Origin: Alphaproteobacteria bacterium
Lineage (GTDB): Bacteria; Pseudomonadota; Alphaproteobacteria; Caulobacterales; Maricaulaceae
Assembly: GCA_024278855.1 (NCBI GenBank)
Contig: JAJRSJ010000001.1
Coordinates: forward strand, 1-64,000
Length of the DNA stretch: 64,000 nt
Reading direction: 5' to 3'
The notes under the pieces are model-generated. The model made no database searches. It was not told the DNA's origin and worked only from the letters and a program-made list of their open reading frames with translations. Positions 27,823 to 37,072 of the stretch are shown one piece after another. The position numbers and the translations under genes are program-made. Position 1 is the stretch's first letter. Each line of letters starts with the position of its first letter.

Positions 27823-29220
27823 ATGCGTCTTGTGGTCGGTACATTATCTGCAGTTTTATTGTCTGGATGCTCCTGGTTCGGTGCTGGTAGCGCAAATACG
27901 GGTTTCGCAGGGAGCGGTTACGGCTCTGGTTATGGTTGTGCAAACACGACTGCTACTTACGGCGGTCAATACGGATATGGTGTGCAAAACACATATGGCG
28001 CAAATGGATGTGCCGGCAGCTCTGCTTATGGTTTTGGCACAGGCGTGCACGGGCTGCGCGGCGCTCATGGATTACACGGCGCTCGGGGATTACACGACGC
28101 TCGGGGCGTTGGTGCATATGGTGCAAATTTCGGCGGCACAGGTGTCCACGGTTTAAGCGTCCAAGGGTTGGGCGTTCAAGGGTTGGGCGTTCAAGGTTAC
28201 GGAACAAGCGGCGCGGCTGGCATGGGCGCATACGGCTTTGGCAGCTCTAATGTTGCCGGCACGGCTACAATGCTCGGAAATACTGCGCCTTATGGGGCGG
28301 CGGTTGGTGGTGCAACCATTAGCGGTGCCGTACCCGCCAGACAGCTAGTAAACGGGCAATTAGTCAATGGGCATAAAGGTTACGGGGGTGCTGCGGGCGG
28401 ATACGGAATGTCAAGCGGCGTAACCACCATTCAAGGCGCACCTATATTTATACCTCAACCTTACCCCGCATATTACGGCGTTGGCGTTGCAGGGTCTAGC
28501 TGTTGTGGGGCTGGCGGATTTCAAGGTTATGGCGCTGGTGGATTACGCGGCGGTTTTGCTGCACTTCCTTTTGGCCTAGAAGCTAGCATTGGAACGGAAA
28601 TAGGCATTGGCGGCGACATATTCCCTGGCGCACCCGCCAAACCGGCAGGAACCAATTTCATTTCGGCCATTGCGCCAATAGGGTATTCTGACGCCTACAA
28701 AAATGCCGTAAACTATCAATTTGCGAACACATATGATATTAACCCAAGCACCACAATTTTAGGTCAGCTTGGGTATTCAAAGGCGGAAGGACAGCGTTTG
28801 AAAATTGGCACGATTAATGACGGTGTCAACCCTGCGGAAGATCTCTACGCCCAGTGGGGTGATTTGAAACAAGTGACGCTGGAAGGCGGTGTCCGTAAAT
28901 ATGTAGGGGGTTGGAACAACACAACTAGCGGTGTACGTCCCTATATACAGGCAATGGCCGGGTTTACCCATAACAAATCCGTCAACCTCGTACAAGATTC
29001 GGCCATATTGGCCCCTGCCGCATTAAATACGCAACAATATATTCAAGCAGGTTGGACACCGACAGCGACTGGCTTAATTGGTGCAGAAATGCAAGTAGGT
29101 GCCCGCACCGCGATCGGTGTTGAAACCGGCATTCGTTGGCGAGATGGTTTGAACACAAATCTGAAATCTGGAGACCGCTGGTCAATTCCGCTCAAAGTAC
29201 GGGGCCGCGTATCATTTTAG
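27823..29220 (+). CDS. Gly-rich lipobox plus beta-barrel surface protein
   Basis: MRLVVGTLSAVLLSGCSWFG; Gly-rich repeats; C-terminal barrel ending SIPLKVRGRVSF. Confidence 0.7.
   Translation: MRLVVGTLSAVLLSGCSWFGAGSANTGFAGSGYGSGYGCANTTATYGGQYGYGVQNTYGANGCAGSSAYGFGTGVHGLRGAHGLHGARGLHDARGVGAYGANFGGTGVHGLSVQGLGVQGLGVQGYGTSGAAGMGAYGFGSSNVAGTATMLGNTAPYGAAVGGATISGAVPARQLVNGQLVNGHKGYGGAAGGYGMSSGVTTIQGAPIFIPQPYPAYYGVGVAGSSCCGAGGFQGYGAGGLRGGFAALPFGLEASIGTEIGIGGDIFPGAPAKPAGTNFISAIAPIGYSDAYKNAVNYQFANTYDINPSTTILGQLGYSKAEGQRLKIGTINDGVNPAEDLYAQWGDLKQVTLEGGVRKYVGGWNNTTSGVRPYIQAMAGFTHNKSVNLVQDSAILAPAALNTQQYIQAGWTPTATGLIGAEMQVGARTAIGVETGIRWRDGLNTNLKSGDRWSIPLKVRGRVSF
28060..28200 (+). repeat. In-gene short tandem repeats (18 bp and 15 bp units)
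   Basis: ggcgctcatggattacac/ggcgctcggggattacac/gacgctcggggc.. and gtccaagggttgggc/gttcaagggttgggc/gttcaaggttac. Confidence 0.8.
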
Positions 29221-29254
29221 GAATGTGAGCGCCTCCAAATCTTAACATCCCCTT

Positions 29255-29282
29255 AAAAACCCGGCTTTTGGCCGGGTTTTTT
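29255..29282 (+). terminator. Rho-independent terminator
   Basis: aaaaacccggcttttggccgggtttttt directly after the 27823..29220 CDS. Confidence 0.85.
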
Positions 29283-29447
29283 GGCTTCTAGGGCCTGTAA
29301 ACGTGATATTTAACCACATAGAAACCATGTTCTTTGACCAGATTGATACACTTGGCCCCTATATTGCAACCTCAATAAAACAGCTTAATTGATGCGGCGA
29401 CACTGTGCCGTATTGTTACGAAACCTGGATTATAAAGGATTAGGAAT

Positions 29448-30296
29448 ATGCGTTATTTATTATGTGGAGCCGCAGCGATCGCTCTTTCAGGATGTACTTG
29501 GATGGGTTTTGGTTCAGGCCAAAGCTACAATACGGGCAATACTTATACACAAGGCACGAGCGGTGACCCGTGCTGTGTGGGCGGGAAAACATTAAGCCGT
29601 TGGAATATAGAATCCGGTATTGGTGCAGAAATGCTTGTCAGTGGGGACGCTATTACAGGCAGTAAAGCCGGCGCTGGATTTCTTCTCCCAACCACGACCT
29701 TGCGAGATGTTAAAATGTCAGACGCCTATTCAGTCGGCTATAGATCCGAATTGGGCGCGTCATATGCTCTAAACCCTAGCGGCAAAATAACCGTACAAGG
29801 GGTATATTCAAAGTTTGACGGCAATGAAGTCTCATGGGGGACACAGAACGCCGCAACGCTTCGCGGCACAATGTCCGATTATACAAGCTACGGCATCGAA
29901 GCCGGTATCCGCCAATATGCCACACCATATAGAGTTCCACTGCTAAAATCCGTGCGCCCTTATTTCGAAGGAAAATTGGGTGCATCTTATGTTGAGGATA
30001 TAAGACTTGAGAACATAAATGAAGTGGGCGGCCCGGCCAATCCCGGAACGCCAACAAGTTTGGCTTTTTATGAAGCGGGTTGGGTGCCAACTGCCGCCGG
30101 CCTTATCGGTGTAGAAACACCCATCTTTAACCGTTTCACCATGGGTGTCGAGACAGGTATCCGCTATTCAGGTGCACAAAAAACGGACACAACAGATACA
30201 GGCTTGCCCGGCTTTAACGCCCGTTATTCTGGTGCAAATGATGGCGGAGGCCGTTGGAGCGTGCCGCTAACCATTCGTGGACGTTATCGTTTCTAG
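29448..30296 (+). CDS. Lipobox plus beta-barrel surface protein, third paralogue
   Basis: MRYLLCGAAAIALSGCTWMGFG ... SVPLTIRGRYRF; shared S-DAY block with the two upstream ORFs. Confidence 0.7.
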   Translation: MRYLLCGAAAIALSGCTWMGFGSGQSYNTGNTYTQGTSGDPCCVGGKTLSRWNIESGIGAEMLVSGDAITGSKAGAGFLLPTTTLRDVKMSDAYSVGYRSELGASYALNPSGKITVQGVYSKFDGNEVSWGTQNAATLRGTMSDYTSYGIEAGIRQYATPYRVPLLKSVRPYFEGKLGASYVEDIRLENINEVGGPANPGTPTSLAFYEAGWVPTAAGLIGVETPIFNRFTMGVETGIRYSGAQKTDTTDTGLPGFNARYSGANDGGGRWSVPLTIRGRYRF

Positions 30297-30327
30297 CAAG
30301 TTTTGAACAAATTGGGTGGGGGCAATA

Positions 30328-30359
30328 ACCTGGGGGATTTTTTAATCTTCCAGGTTTTT
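30328..30359. terminator. Putative terminator between convergent genes
   Basis: aacctgg...ccaggttttt stem-loop with T-tract. Confidence 0.45.
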
Positions 30360-30361
30360 CG

Positions 30362-32271
30362 TTATGGGCTTATATCTTCCTTGAGCGATCTGTCTATCCA
30401 CGCATCAATCCGCGCCTCCAATATACTCAGCGGAATGCCCCCTACCCCCAAAACTTCGTCGTGAAATTTGCGAATATCAAAATCAGAACCCAGGCGTTTT
30501 TCAGCCCGCCCCCGCAACTCTAAAATTTTCAACTCGCCTATTTTATAGGACAGTGCCTGCCCAGGCCAGGAAATATAACGTTCAACCTCGGTACGAATAT
30601 TGTGCGGCGATAACGCCGAATTTTCCAAGAAACATGCTTCCGCTTGCGCCCGTGTCCAGCCCTTCCAATGCATGCCCGTATCGACAACCAACCGACAAGC
30701 CCGCCACATTTCATAGGTCAAGCGACCAAAATTTTCGTAAGGCGTGCGGTAAATACCCATCTCGACCCCAAGCTTTTCGGAATAAAGCCCCCACCCTTCC
30801 CCGAAAGCGCCAGGATAAAGGCTACGTCTAAATTCCGGCACGTCTTGCATTTCCTGAGCCAGTGATATTTGGTGGTGATGACCCGGCACACCTTCGTGCA
30901 AGGTTAGTGCTGGCAAATTATATAAAGGCCGCTGTGACAGATCGTAAGTATTGACCACATAATTTCCGGCCAACCCCTGCTCCGGGTTTCCGCTCCAATA
31001 CCGCCCCGTGGTATAATTGGCAGCGATTTCGTCCGGCACTGCCATTACCCCGTAAGACAGCCGGGCCAATTTACCAAAATATTTGGGCATTTGCCCGTCA
31101 ACACGCTTGGCAATCCATGCAGCTTCCTTGAGCAAATCTTCAGCAGTTTTGGCATAAAATTGTTTGTCCGTGCGCAGGAAGGCAAGAAATTCCGCAAAAC
31201 TGCCCTCAAACCCGCTTTGTCTAATCACAACGTCCATTTCGCCGCGTATGCGCTTAACCTCCGATAGGCCAAGTTCGTGAACCTCGTCCGGGGTCAGATC
31301 AAGGGTGGTGAAATATTTGACCAAGGCTTGATAATAGGCCCGCCCGGCTTCGGATGTGCCGATACCAACGGCTGTGCGCGCCGCCGGTGCATATTCTGTC
31401 TCCAAAAACATCAATAGTTTTTTATAGGCGGGATAAACCCGGGCGTTCATGGTATCCAGGCCCAAAGCCTTTAGCCGCTCTTGCTCCGCAAGGGATATGC
31501 TGTCTGGGAATTTGGTAAAGGCGCGAAGAAAGAATGTGCTTCGGCCTCCCCGTTCGATAATCCCTTAACCACATTGATGATGCCGGGCATTATTTGTTCA
31601 GACGCCGTATATTCACTGGCAATTCCGCGCCGCAAATTGGTTATGTTTTGCGCAAAATATCTAGGTAGCTCGGAGAGCCGCGCCGCATAGGCCTCATAAT
31701 CATCTACGTTGTTAAATTTTGTTTGCCGCGACACATAGCTCATCATATTGAAAAAGCCACTGTCATTGGTAAAAGGCAATCGCGCCGTATCAAAATCAGC
31801 TAGCAATAGTTTTTGGCGAAGGACAAAGCCGAACAATTGGTGATTTAAAATTTGTTGTTCAGACAAACCGTCAGTATCAAATTTTAAATACCGTTCAAAA
31901 AGCCCGCGTGTTCTTGCCGTCGTTTTCTCAAGAGCAACAAAACTAACATCCGGCAGGTGTCGCAAAGCCTCGCGGTCGCCATCATTGCCAGCCTGAATAG
32001 GGTTAGACAATAAATCAAATTTTTGCATGTCGGCAATAATATTTTCCAAATCATCAGACTGGGGGGCGCAGACAATCTGGTTGGCCACTTGCTGGTTGGC
32101 CACATGGACGGCGCTCATATTTGGGCAATGTTTACGGACATGTTCGTGCGCGTCGTCAGAGACAATGGCCTTTGCGCCAGAATGCGGCGACGTAGGGGTT
32201 TGGGAAAACACGGCTGTGCTGCTTAACAGAGTTGCAACGCCAGTAACGATAATGGGGGCTATTTTTTTCAT
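30362..32271 (-). pseudogene. DUF885 family protein split by a single-base frameshift (ORFs 31471..32271 and 30362..31465)
   Basis: N-part ends HSFFAPLPNSQTAYPLRSKSG*; the shifted frame gives TKFPDSISLAEQERLKALGLDTMNARVYPAYKKLL, continuing with LTLHEGVPGHHHQIS. Confidence 0.75.
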
Positions 32272-32416
32272 GTTTCTGTCATAGGCCCAAATGCGGCAAT
32301 TTTCAAAGCTTAAAACGCAGATCTGTTGTGGATTTTATTGATAATTCGACGTTTCAAACATTGACTTGAACATTCACGGCTTTAGGTTTGCCCACATATT
32401 GCTATAGGAGGGTAAA

Positions 32417-32827
32417 TTGTCAAAAGGCTGGACGGACGAGCGGCCCATGTCCCCGCATATTAGCGTATGGAAATGGCACCCGACCATGTTGTCATCCATA
32501 TTGCACCGGGCAACGGGTGTTGTACTGTATTTTGGCTTGCTCAAACTGGCACTGATATTGGCCTTTTTAGCCGCTGGCCCCGAGTGGTTTGGCAAGGTTG
32601 AAGCTCTGGTCTATTCACCTTTTGGGGCCGTTTCGTTTTTTGTGATTACAGGGGTTTTGATCTATCATTTCCTTAATGGTATCCGCCATCTGGTTTGGGA
32701 CATCGGGGCCGGATTTGACGCAAAATTTGCCAATAATATGTCCCTCGTGATCATCGTGCTTTCCGCCATTGCCACCGCCGCCCTGACCTGGTGGATGGTT
32801 GGCAGCATGCCGGGTGTCAGTTCATGA
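32417..32827 (+). CDS. sdhC: Succinate dehydrogenase cytochrome b556 subunit
   Basis: RPMSPHISVWKWHPTMLSSILHRATGVVLYFGLL, YHFLNGIRHLVWD; TTG start. Confidence 0.93.
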   Translation: MSKGWTDERPMSPHISVWKWHPTMLSSILHRATGVVLYFGLLKLALILAFLAAGPEWFGKVEALVYSPFGAVSFFVITGVLIYHFLNGIRHLVWDIGAGFDAKFANNMSLVIIVLSAIATAALTWWMVGSMPGVSS

Positions 32828-33207
32828 GTGATTTTAGAACCGATTTGGGCAAAGTACGCGGCAGTGGTGCGGCCAAAGGCGGGGTTCACGAATTTATTGC
32901 CCATAGGGTCAGCGCCATTGTACTTGCATTGCTGTTACCGTTTTTTCTATACGGGCTCATCACCGCACTTCACGGTGGCTATAGCGGTTTGATTGCGTGG
33001 GTGTCTTCACCCTTCGGTGCATTTGTCTTGCTCGGCTTTATCACGGCGGGCATGTATCATGGCCGGCTTGGGATTAACGAAGTGATTTCAGATTATATAC
33101 AAAACGCCGGCACGCGCTCGCTCTTCATGTTGCTGAACACATTGGCATCATTTGCATTTTGGCTGATTGGTGTGTTGGCAATTCTTAAAATCTGGCTTGG
33201 AAGCTAA
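32824..33207 (+). CDS. sdhD: Succinate dehydrogenase membrane anchor subunit
   Basis: KVRGSGAAKGGVHEFIAHRVSAIVLALLLPFF; overlaps sdhC by ATGA. Confidence 0.9.
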   Translation: MSDFRTDLGKVRGSGAAKGGVHEFIAHRVSAIVLALLLPFFLYGLITALHGGYSGLIAWVSSPFGAFVLLGFITAGMYHGRLGINEVISDYIQNAGTRSLFMLLNTLASFAFWLIGVLAILKIWLGS

Positions 33208-33219
33208 AGGGAACCTATA

Positions 33220-35016
33220 ATGTCCGACAACAAGAATGAAGCAAATTGGATTGACCATACCTATGATGTGGTCGTAGTTGGTGCCGGTGGTGCAGGCCTG
33301 CGAGCCACATTGGGCGCGGCTAAGGAGGGTCTAAAAACCGCCTGTGTTACCAAGGTTTTCCCGACCCGTTCCCATACGGTCGCGGCCCAGGGCGGTATTG
33401 CGGCATCCCTTGGCAATATGGGCGAAGACAATTGGCGCTGGCATATGTACGACACGGTCAAGGGTTCCGACTGGCTCGGAGACCAGGACAGTATCGAATA
33501 TTTGTGCCGCGAAGCGCCCAAGGCCGTGTACGAGCTGGAGCATTGGGGCATGCCGTTTTCGCGCACTGAAGACGGCAAGATTTACCAGCGCCCCTTTGGC
33601 GGCATGATGCAAAATATGGGCAAAGGCCCGCCCGCTCAGCGCACCTGCGCGGCGGCTGACCGCACGGGTCATGCTATGTTACACACGCTGTACGGCCAGT
33701 CCCTGCGCCGTTCGGCCGAATTTTTCCTGGAATATTTCGCCCTTGATTTGATTATGGAAGACGGGGTGTGTCGGGGTATAACCGCCTGGAAACTTGATGA
33801 CGGCACATTGCACCGTTTTCGTGCCAAAACGGTGATTTTAGCCACCGGCGGGTATGGCCGCACTTATTTCTCTTGCACCTCTGCCCATACTTGTACGGGC
33901 GATGGTAACGGCATGGTGCTGCGGGCCGGACTGCCCTTGCAAGACCCGGAATTTGTCCAGTTTCACCCCACCGGAATTTACGGTGCAGGCTGTCTAATCA
34001 CTGAAGGCGCACGCGGCGAGGGCGGTTATTTAACCAATTCCGAAGGCGAGCGCTTTATGGAACGTTATGCGCCCTCAGCCAAAGACCTGGCATCTCGTGA
34101 TGTGGTCAGTCGGGCCATGACTATTGAAATCCGCGAGGGTCGCGGGGTTGGCCCCGACAAAGACCATATCCATTTGCATCTGGATCATCTTGACCCGGAT
34201 ATTCTAGCTGATCGCTTGCCGGGCATTTCCGAAAGCGCCAAAATTTTCTCCGGCGTCGATGTTACCAAAGAACCAATTCCCGTCCTGCCGACCTGTCACT
34301 ATAATATGGGCGGGATCCCGACCAATTTTCACGGCGAAGTCGTGACCAAAAAGGGCAAAAATCCGGACGCAGTTGTCCCCGGCCTGATGGCAGTGGGTGA
34401 AGCGGCCTGCGTCTCCGTACACGGCGGCAACCGGCTAGGCTCCAACTCCTTGATTGATCTGGTCGTCTTTGGCCGCGCCGCCGGGCTACGGTGCGGTGAG
34501 CTTCTGGACGCTAGTGAAGGCCAACCGGAATTGGCCGCAGGCGCCGGGGCTGAAAGTTTTGCCAGACTGGAGCATTTCCGAAACGCGAACGGCAAGTCCA
34601 GCACAGCAGACATTCGCCTCGAAATGCAAAAAACCATGCAGGTTCACTGTGCCGTATTTCGCACCGATGAAAGCTTGGCCGAAGGTGTCAGCAAAATGGG
34701 AGATGTGTATGCGTCCATGAAAGATATTGGTGTATCCGACCGCTCTTTGGTGTGGAACACAGACTTGGTGGAAACCCTGGAGCTAGACAATCTCATGGGC
34801 AATGCGTTGGCAACAATGGCGGCAGCAGAAAACCGCAAGGAAAGCCGCGGCGCCCACGCCTCCGAAGATCACCCGGACAGAGACGATAAAACCTGGATGA
34901 AACACACGCTCGCATGGGTCAAAAACGGCAAGGTAAAGCTAGGGAGCCGCCCCGTCCACACCTACACACTGAGCGACGATATTGATTATATAAAACCTGC
35001 GAAACGGGTTTATTGA
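33220..35016 (+). CDS. sdhA: Succinate dehydrogenase flavoprotein subunit
   Basis: [49 protein letters not shown]. Confidence 0.97.
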   Translation: MSDNKNEANWIDHTYDVVVVGAGGAGLRATLGAAKEGLKTACVTKVFPTRSHTVAAQGGIAASLGNMGEDNWRWHMYDTVKGSDWLGDQDSIEYLCREAPKAVYELEHWGMPFSRTEDGKIYQRPFGGMMQNMGKGPPAQRTCAAADRTGHAMLHTLYGQSLRRSAEFFLEYFALDLIMEDGVCRGITAWKLDDGTLHRFRAKTVILATGGYGRTYFSCTSAHTCTGDGNGMVLRAGLPLQDPEFVQFHPTGIYGAGCLITEGARGEGGYLTNSEGERFMERYAPSAKDLASRDVVSRAMTIEIREGRGVGPDKDHIHLHLDHLDPDILADRLPGISESAKIFSGVDVTKEPIPVLPTCHYNMGGIPTNFHGEVVTKKGKNPDAVVPGLMAVGEAACVSVHGGNRLGSNSLIDLVVFGRAAGLRCGELLDASEGQPELAAGAGAESFARLEHFRNANGKSSTADIRLEMQKTMQVHCAVFRTDESLAEGVSKMGDVYASMKDIGVSDRSLVWNTDLVETLELDNLMGNALATMAAAENRKESRGAHASEDHPDRDDKTWMKHTLAWVKNGKVKLGSRPVHTYTLSDDIDYIKPAKRVY

Positions 35017-35017
35017 T

Positions 35018-35163
35018 TTCCTTCCTCCGTTTTTCACGGGGGAAGTGCCGGAACTCTTGTGGAGGCGATGGGGGGAACAACTACACTCTGGTGCAAAGCG
35101 AAAGATTGTCCCCCATCGAGCACCAAGAAGCGCCCGCTTCCCCCACAAGTGGGGGAAGGAGAG
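35018..35163. repeat. Dispersed palindromic element, copy 2 (same family as 6629..6808)
   Basis: Right end gcttcccccacaagtgggggaagg hairpin; arms gatggggggaac / gtcccccatc; immediately after sdhA. Confidence 0.75.
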
Positions 35164-35279
35164 CCTATCAATCCTCATGACATAGCCCCAATATAACCTT
35201 TGGCCCGCCATATTCCTGTCCTAATGCCGCCGGATTTTAAATTTACCCCTTGCAAAATTTCATGTATGAGAGGGTTATT

Positions 35280-36710
35280 ATGTCTTTGAAAAATCAAATT
35301 GGGCAAAATCAGATATTGGGGAAAGCTATGGGTCATTCTGTAGGACTTAAACTTTTATTGGTCTGCGGGCTTGTACTTCTGATGGCCATTCCGGCTTTGT
35401 TTATTGCCGCCATTAGCTTTGAGCGGGCCGGGCGGGCGAATGATGTGACCCGCGAGGTGAGCGAACGTTACGGCGGCCCCCAGACTTTGCTCGGTCCGGT
35501 TTTGAGCCTGCCTTACGGCACCAAAAACCAGGCGGGTGAAATAACGTCTTACAGTGAATATGTTATCTTTGCGGAAGAAGGCACGGCCAGTGTTAGCGAT
35601 TTGCAAACCACTATACGCAAGCGTTCTTTGTTCAAAGTCCCGACCTATCAGGCAGGTGTAAACTTCTCCGCCGCGTTTAAATTACCCGAACGTACGGAAA
35701 TACAATCTGGCAGGCGGGTATTTTTTTGGGACGAAGCCAAAATCAGCATAGGCTTGAGCGATGTACGCGGGTTGCGCGATGATGTTTATCTGGTTTTGCC
35801 AGACGGTACAAAACGTAAATTTGGCCCCGGCCAGAGCGGGTCTTTGGCCGCCATACGCGCTACGAACCTTGAAGCCGAAACCGTATCCCTAAGCTCGTTC
35901 AAAGGTTATAGGGAATATGTAAATTTACAATTTATGGACGTCCGAGTTGGAGACTTGCTAGTTGGGGATTTACTAGGCGAAAATTCCCGACTTGATGTGT
36001 CGGCCAGCCTGACCATAAGCGGCTCTCAGCAAGTGTCCATATCGCCCTTTGCCCAAACTACTAAAGCGAACATTTCGGCCGATTGGCCACACCCTGGCTT
36101 TATTGGTCGCTACCCGCCCCATGAACGCGCCATCAGCACGGACGGATTTTCCGCCGCCTGGTCGGTGCCTTTTTTGGCCAGAGGTATGGCGGCCCACGGC
36201 GATGCTCGCGATCTTAAATTAGGGCAATTATCGCAAAAAGCCATGAGTGTGAAATTGGTCAATCCGGTTAACCCGTATCAGAACGTCAACCGCTCGCTTA
36301 AATATTCGGTTTTGTTTATTGGCATGGTGTTTTTAGCCTATTTTCTGTTCGAAACTTTGGTCGGCGTCAAAGTCCATGCGGCCCAATATGTGCTGATCGG
36401 TCTGGCCCAATGTGTGTTTTATCTGTTGCTACTGGCCTTTGCCGAACAAATCGGGTTTAACTTTGCCTTTCTCATTGCCGCCGGGGCTACGGTCATACTG
36501 ACCAGTACCTATGCGGGGGTAGTGTTCGGCAAAGACTACCGCCTTAAGGCCGGCGCGGTGTTTGTGGCCACTTACGGATTATTATATGTCTTGATGCGTA
36601 TGCAGGATTTCGCCCTGATGGTCGGTGCCTTAGCGAGCTTCCTAGCAATAGCGGCGACTATGTATTTAACGCGGAATGTTAACTGGTACGGCCAGACTAA
36701 TACTTCATAA
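35280..36710 (+). CDS. Inner membrane protein, CreD family
   Basis: N-terminal TM, VSERYGGPQTLLGPVLSLPY, multi-TM C-terminus (LKYSVLFIGMVFLAYFLFETLVGVKVHAAQYVLIGLAQCVFYLLLLAFAEQIGF). Confidence 0.88.
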   Translation: MSLKNQIGQNQILGKAMGHSVGLKLLLVCGLVLLMAIPALFIAAISFERAGRANDVTREVSERYGGPQTLLGPVLSLPYGTKNQAGEITSYSEYVIFAEEGTASVSDLQTTIRKRSLFKVPTYQAGVNFSAAFKLPERTEIQSGRRVFFWDEAKISIGLSDVRGLRDDVYLVLPDGTKRKFGPGQSGSLAAIRATNLEAETVSLSSFKGYREYVNLQFMDVRVGDLLVGDLLGENSRLDVSASLTISGSQQVSISPFAQTTKANISADWPHPGFIGRYPPHERAISTDGFSAAWSVPFLARGMAAHGDARDLKLGQLSQKAMSVKLVNPVNPYQNVNRSLKYSVLFIGMVFLAYFLFETLVGVKVHAAQYVLIGLAQCVFYLLLLAFAEQIGFNFAFLIAAGATVILTSTYAGVVFGKDYRLKAGAVFVATYGLLYVLMRMQDFALMVGALASFLAIAATMYLTRNVNWYGQTNTS

Positions 36711-36713
36711 AAT

Positions 36714-36757
36714 TTTGTAGGCTGGATTACGCCAAGAGGCTAATCCACCCTACAAAA
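36714..36757. repeat. Inverted repeat/hairpin between convergent genes
   Basis: ttttgtaggctggattacgcc / ggctaatccaccctacaaaa, about 20-bp imperfect arms. Confidence 0.75.
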
Positions 36758-37072
36758 CTACCCGGTCTGTCTGGCCCGTAGCCTGTCCCATTCCTTAAAT
36801 TCAAAAGCAATCGACTGCTTGATCATTTCGCGCCAGACGGGTTCGGCTATCTCTATGCTTAGGCCTTGCTTGAGGCTTTCCGCTTTGACCTTGCTGACCA
36901 CGTCCTCAATGCGCACGGCATCATAGACCGCCGCCCGGTCAGTTTTTATACGCGCCGCAGCTTCCATATAGGCTTGGCGGCGCACAATGAGGGCAACAAG
37001 TTCGCGGTCAATGGCGTCTACGCCAATGCGGACTTCGCTCATGCTCTGACAATCTTTTGCAGGTTTAATCAT
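36758..37072 (-). CDS. Chorismate mutase-like protein (AroQ class)
   Basis: VRIGVDAIDRELVALIVRRQAYMEAAARIK ... VWREMIKQSIAFEFKEWD. Confidence 0.82.
   Translation of the reverse strand: MIKPAKDCQSMSEVRIGVDAIDRELVALIVRRQAYMEAAARIKTDRAAVYDAVRIEDVVSKVKAESLKQGLSIEIAEPVWREMIKQSIAFEFKEWDRLRARQTG

Noticed and set aside
28060-28200. CRISPR array
   Set aside because: Short contiguous in-frame coding repeats with no spacers.
27817-28250. His/Arg-rich ORFs at 27936..28250 and 27953..28231
   Set aside because: Alternative-frame products of the Gly-rich repeat DNA.
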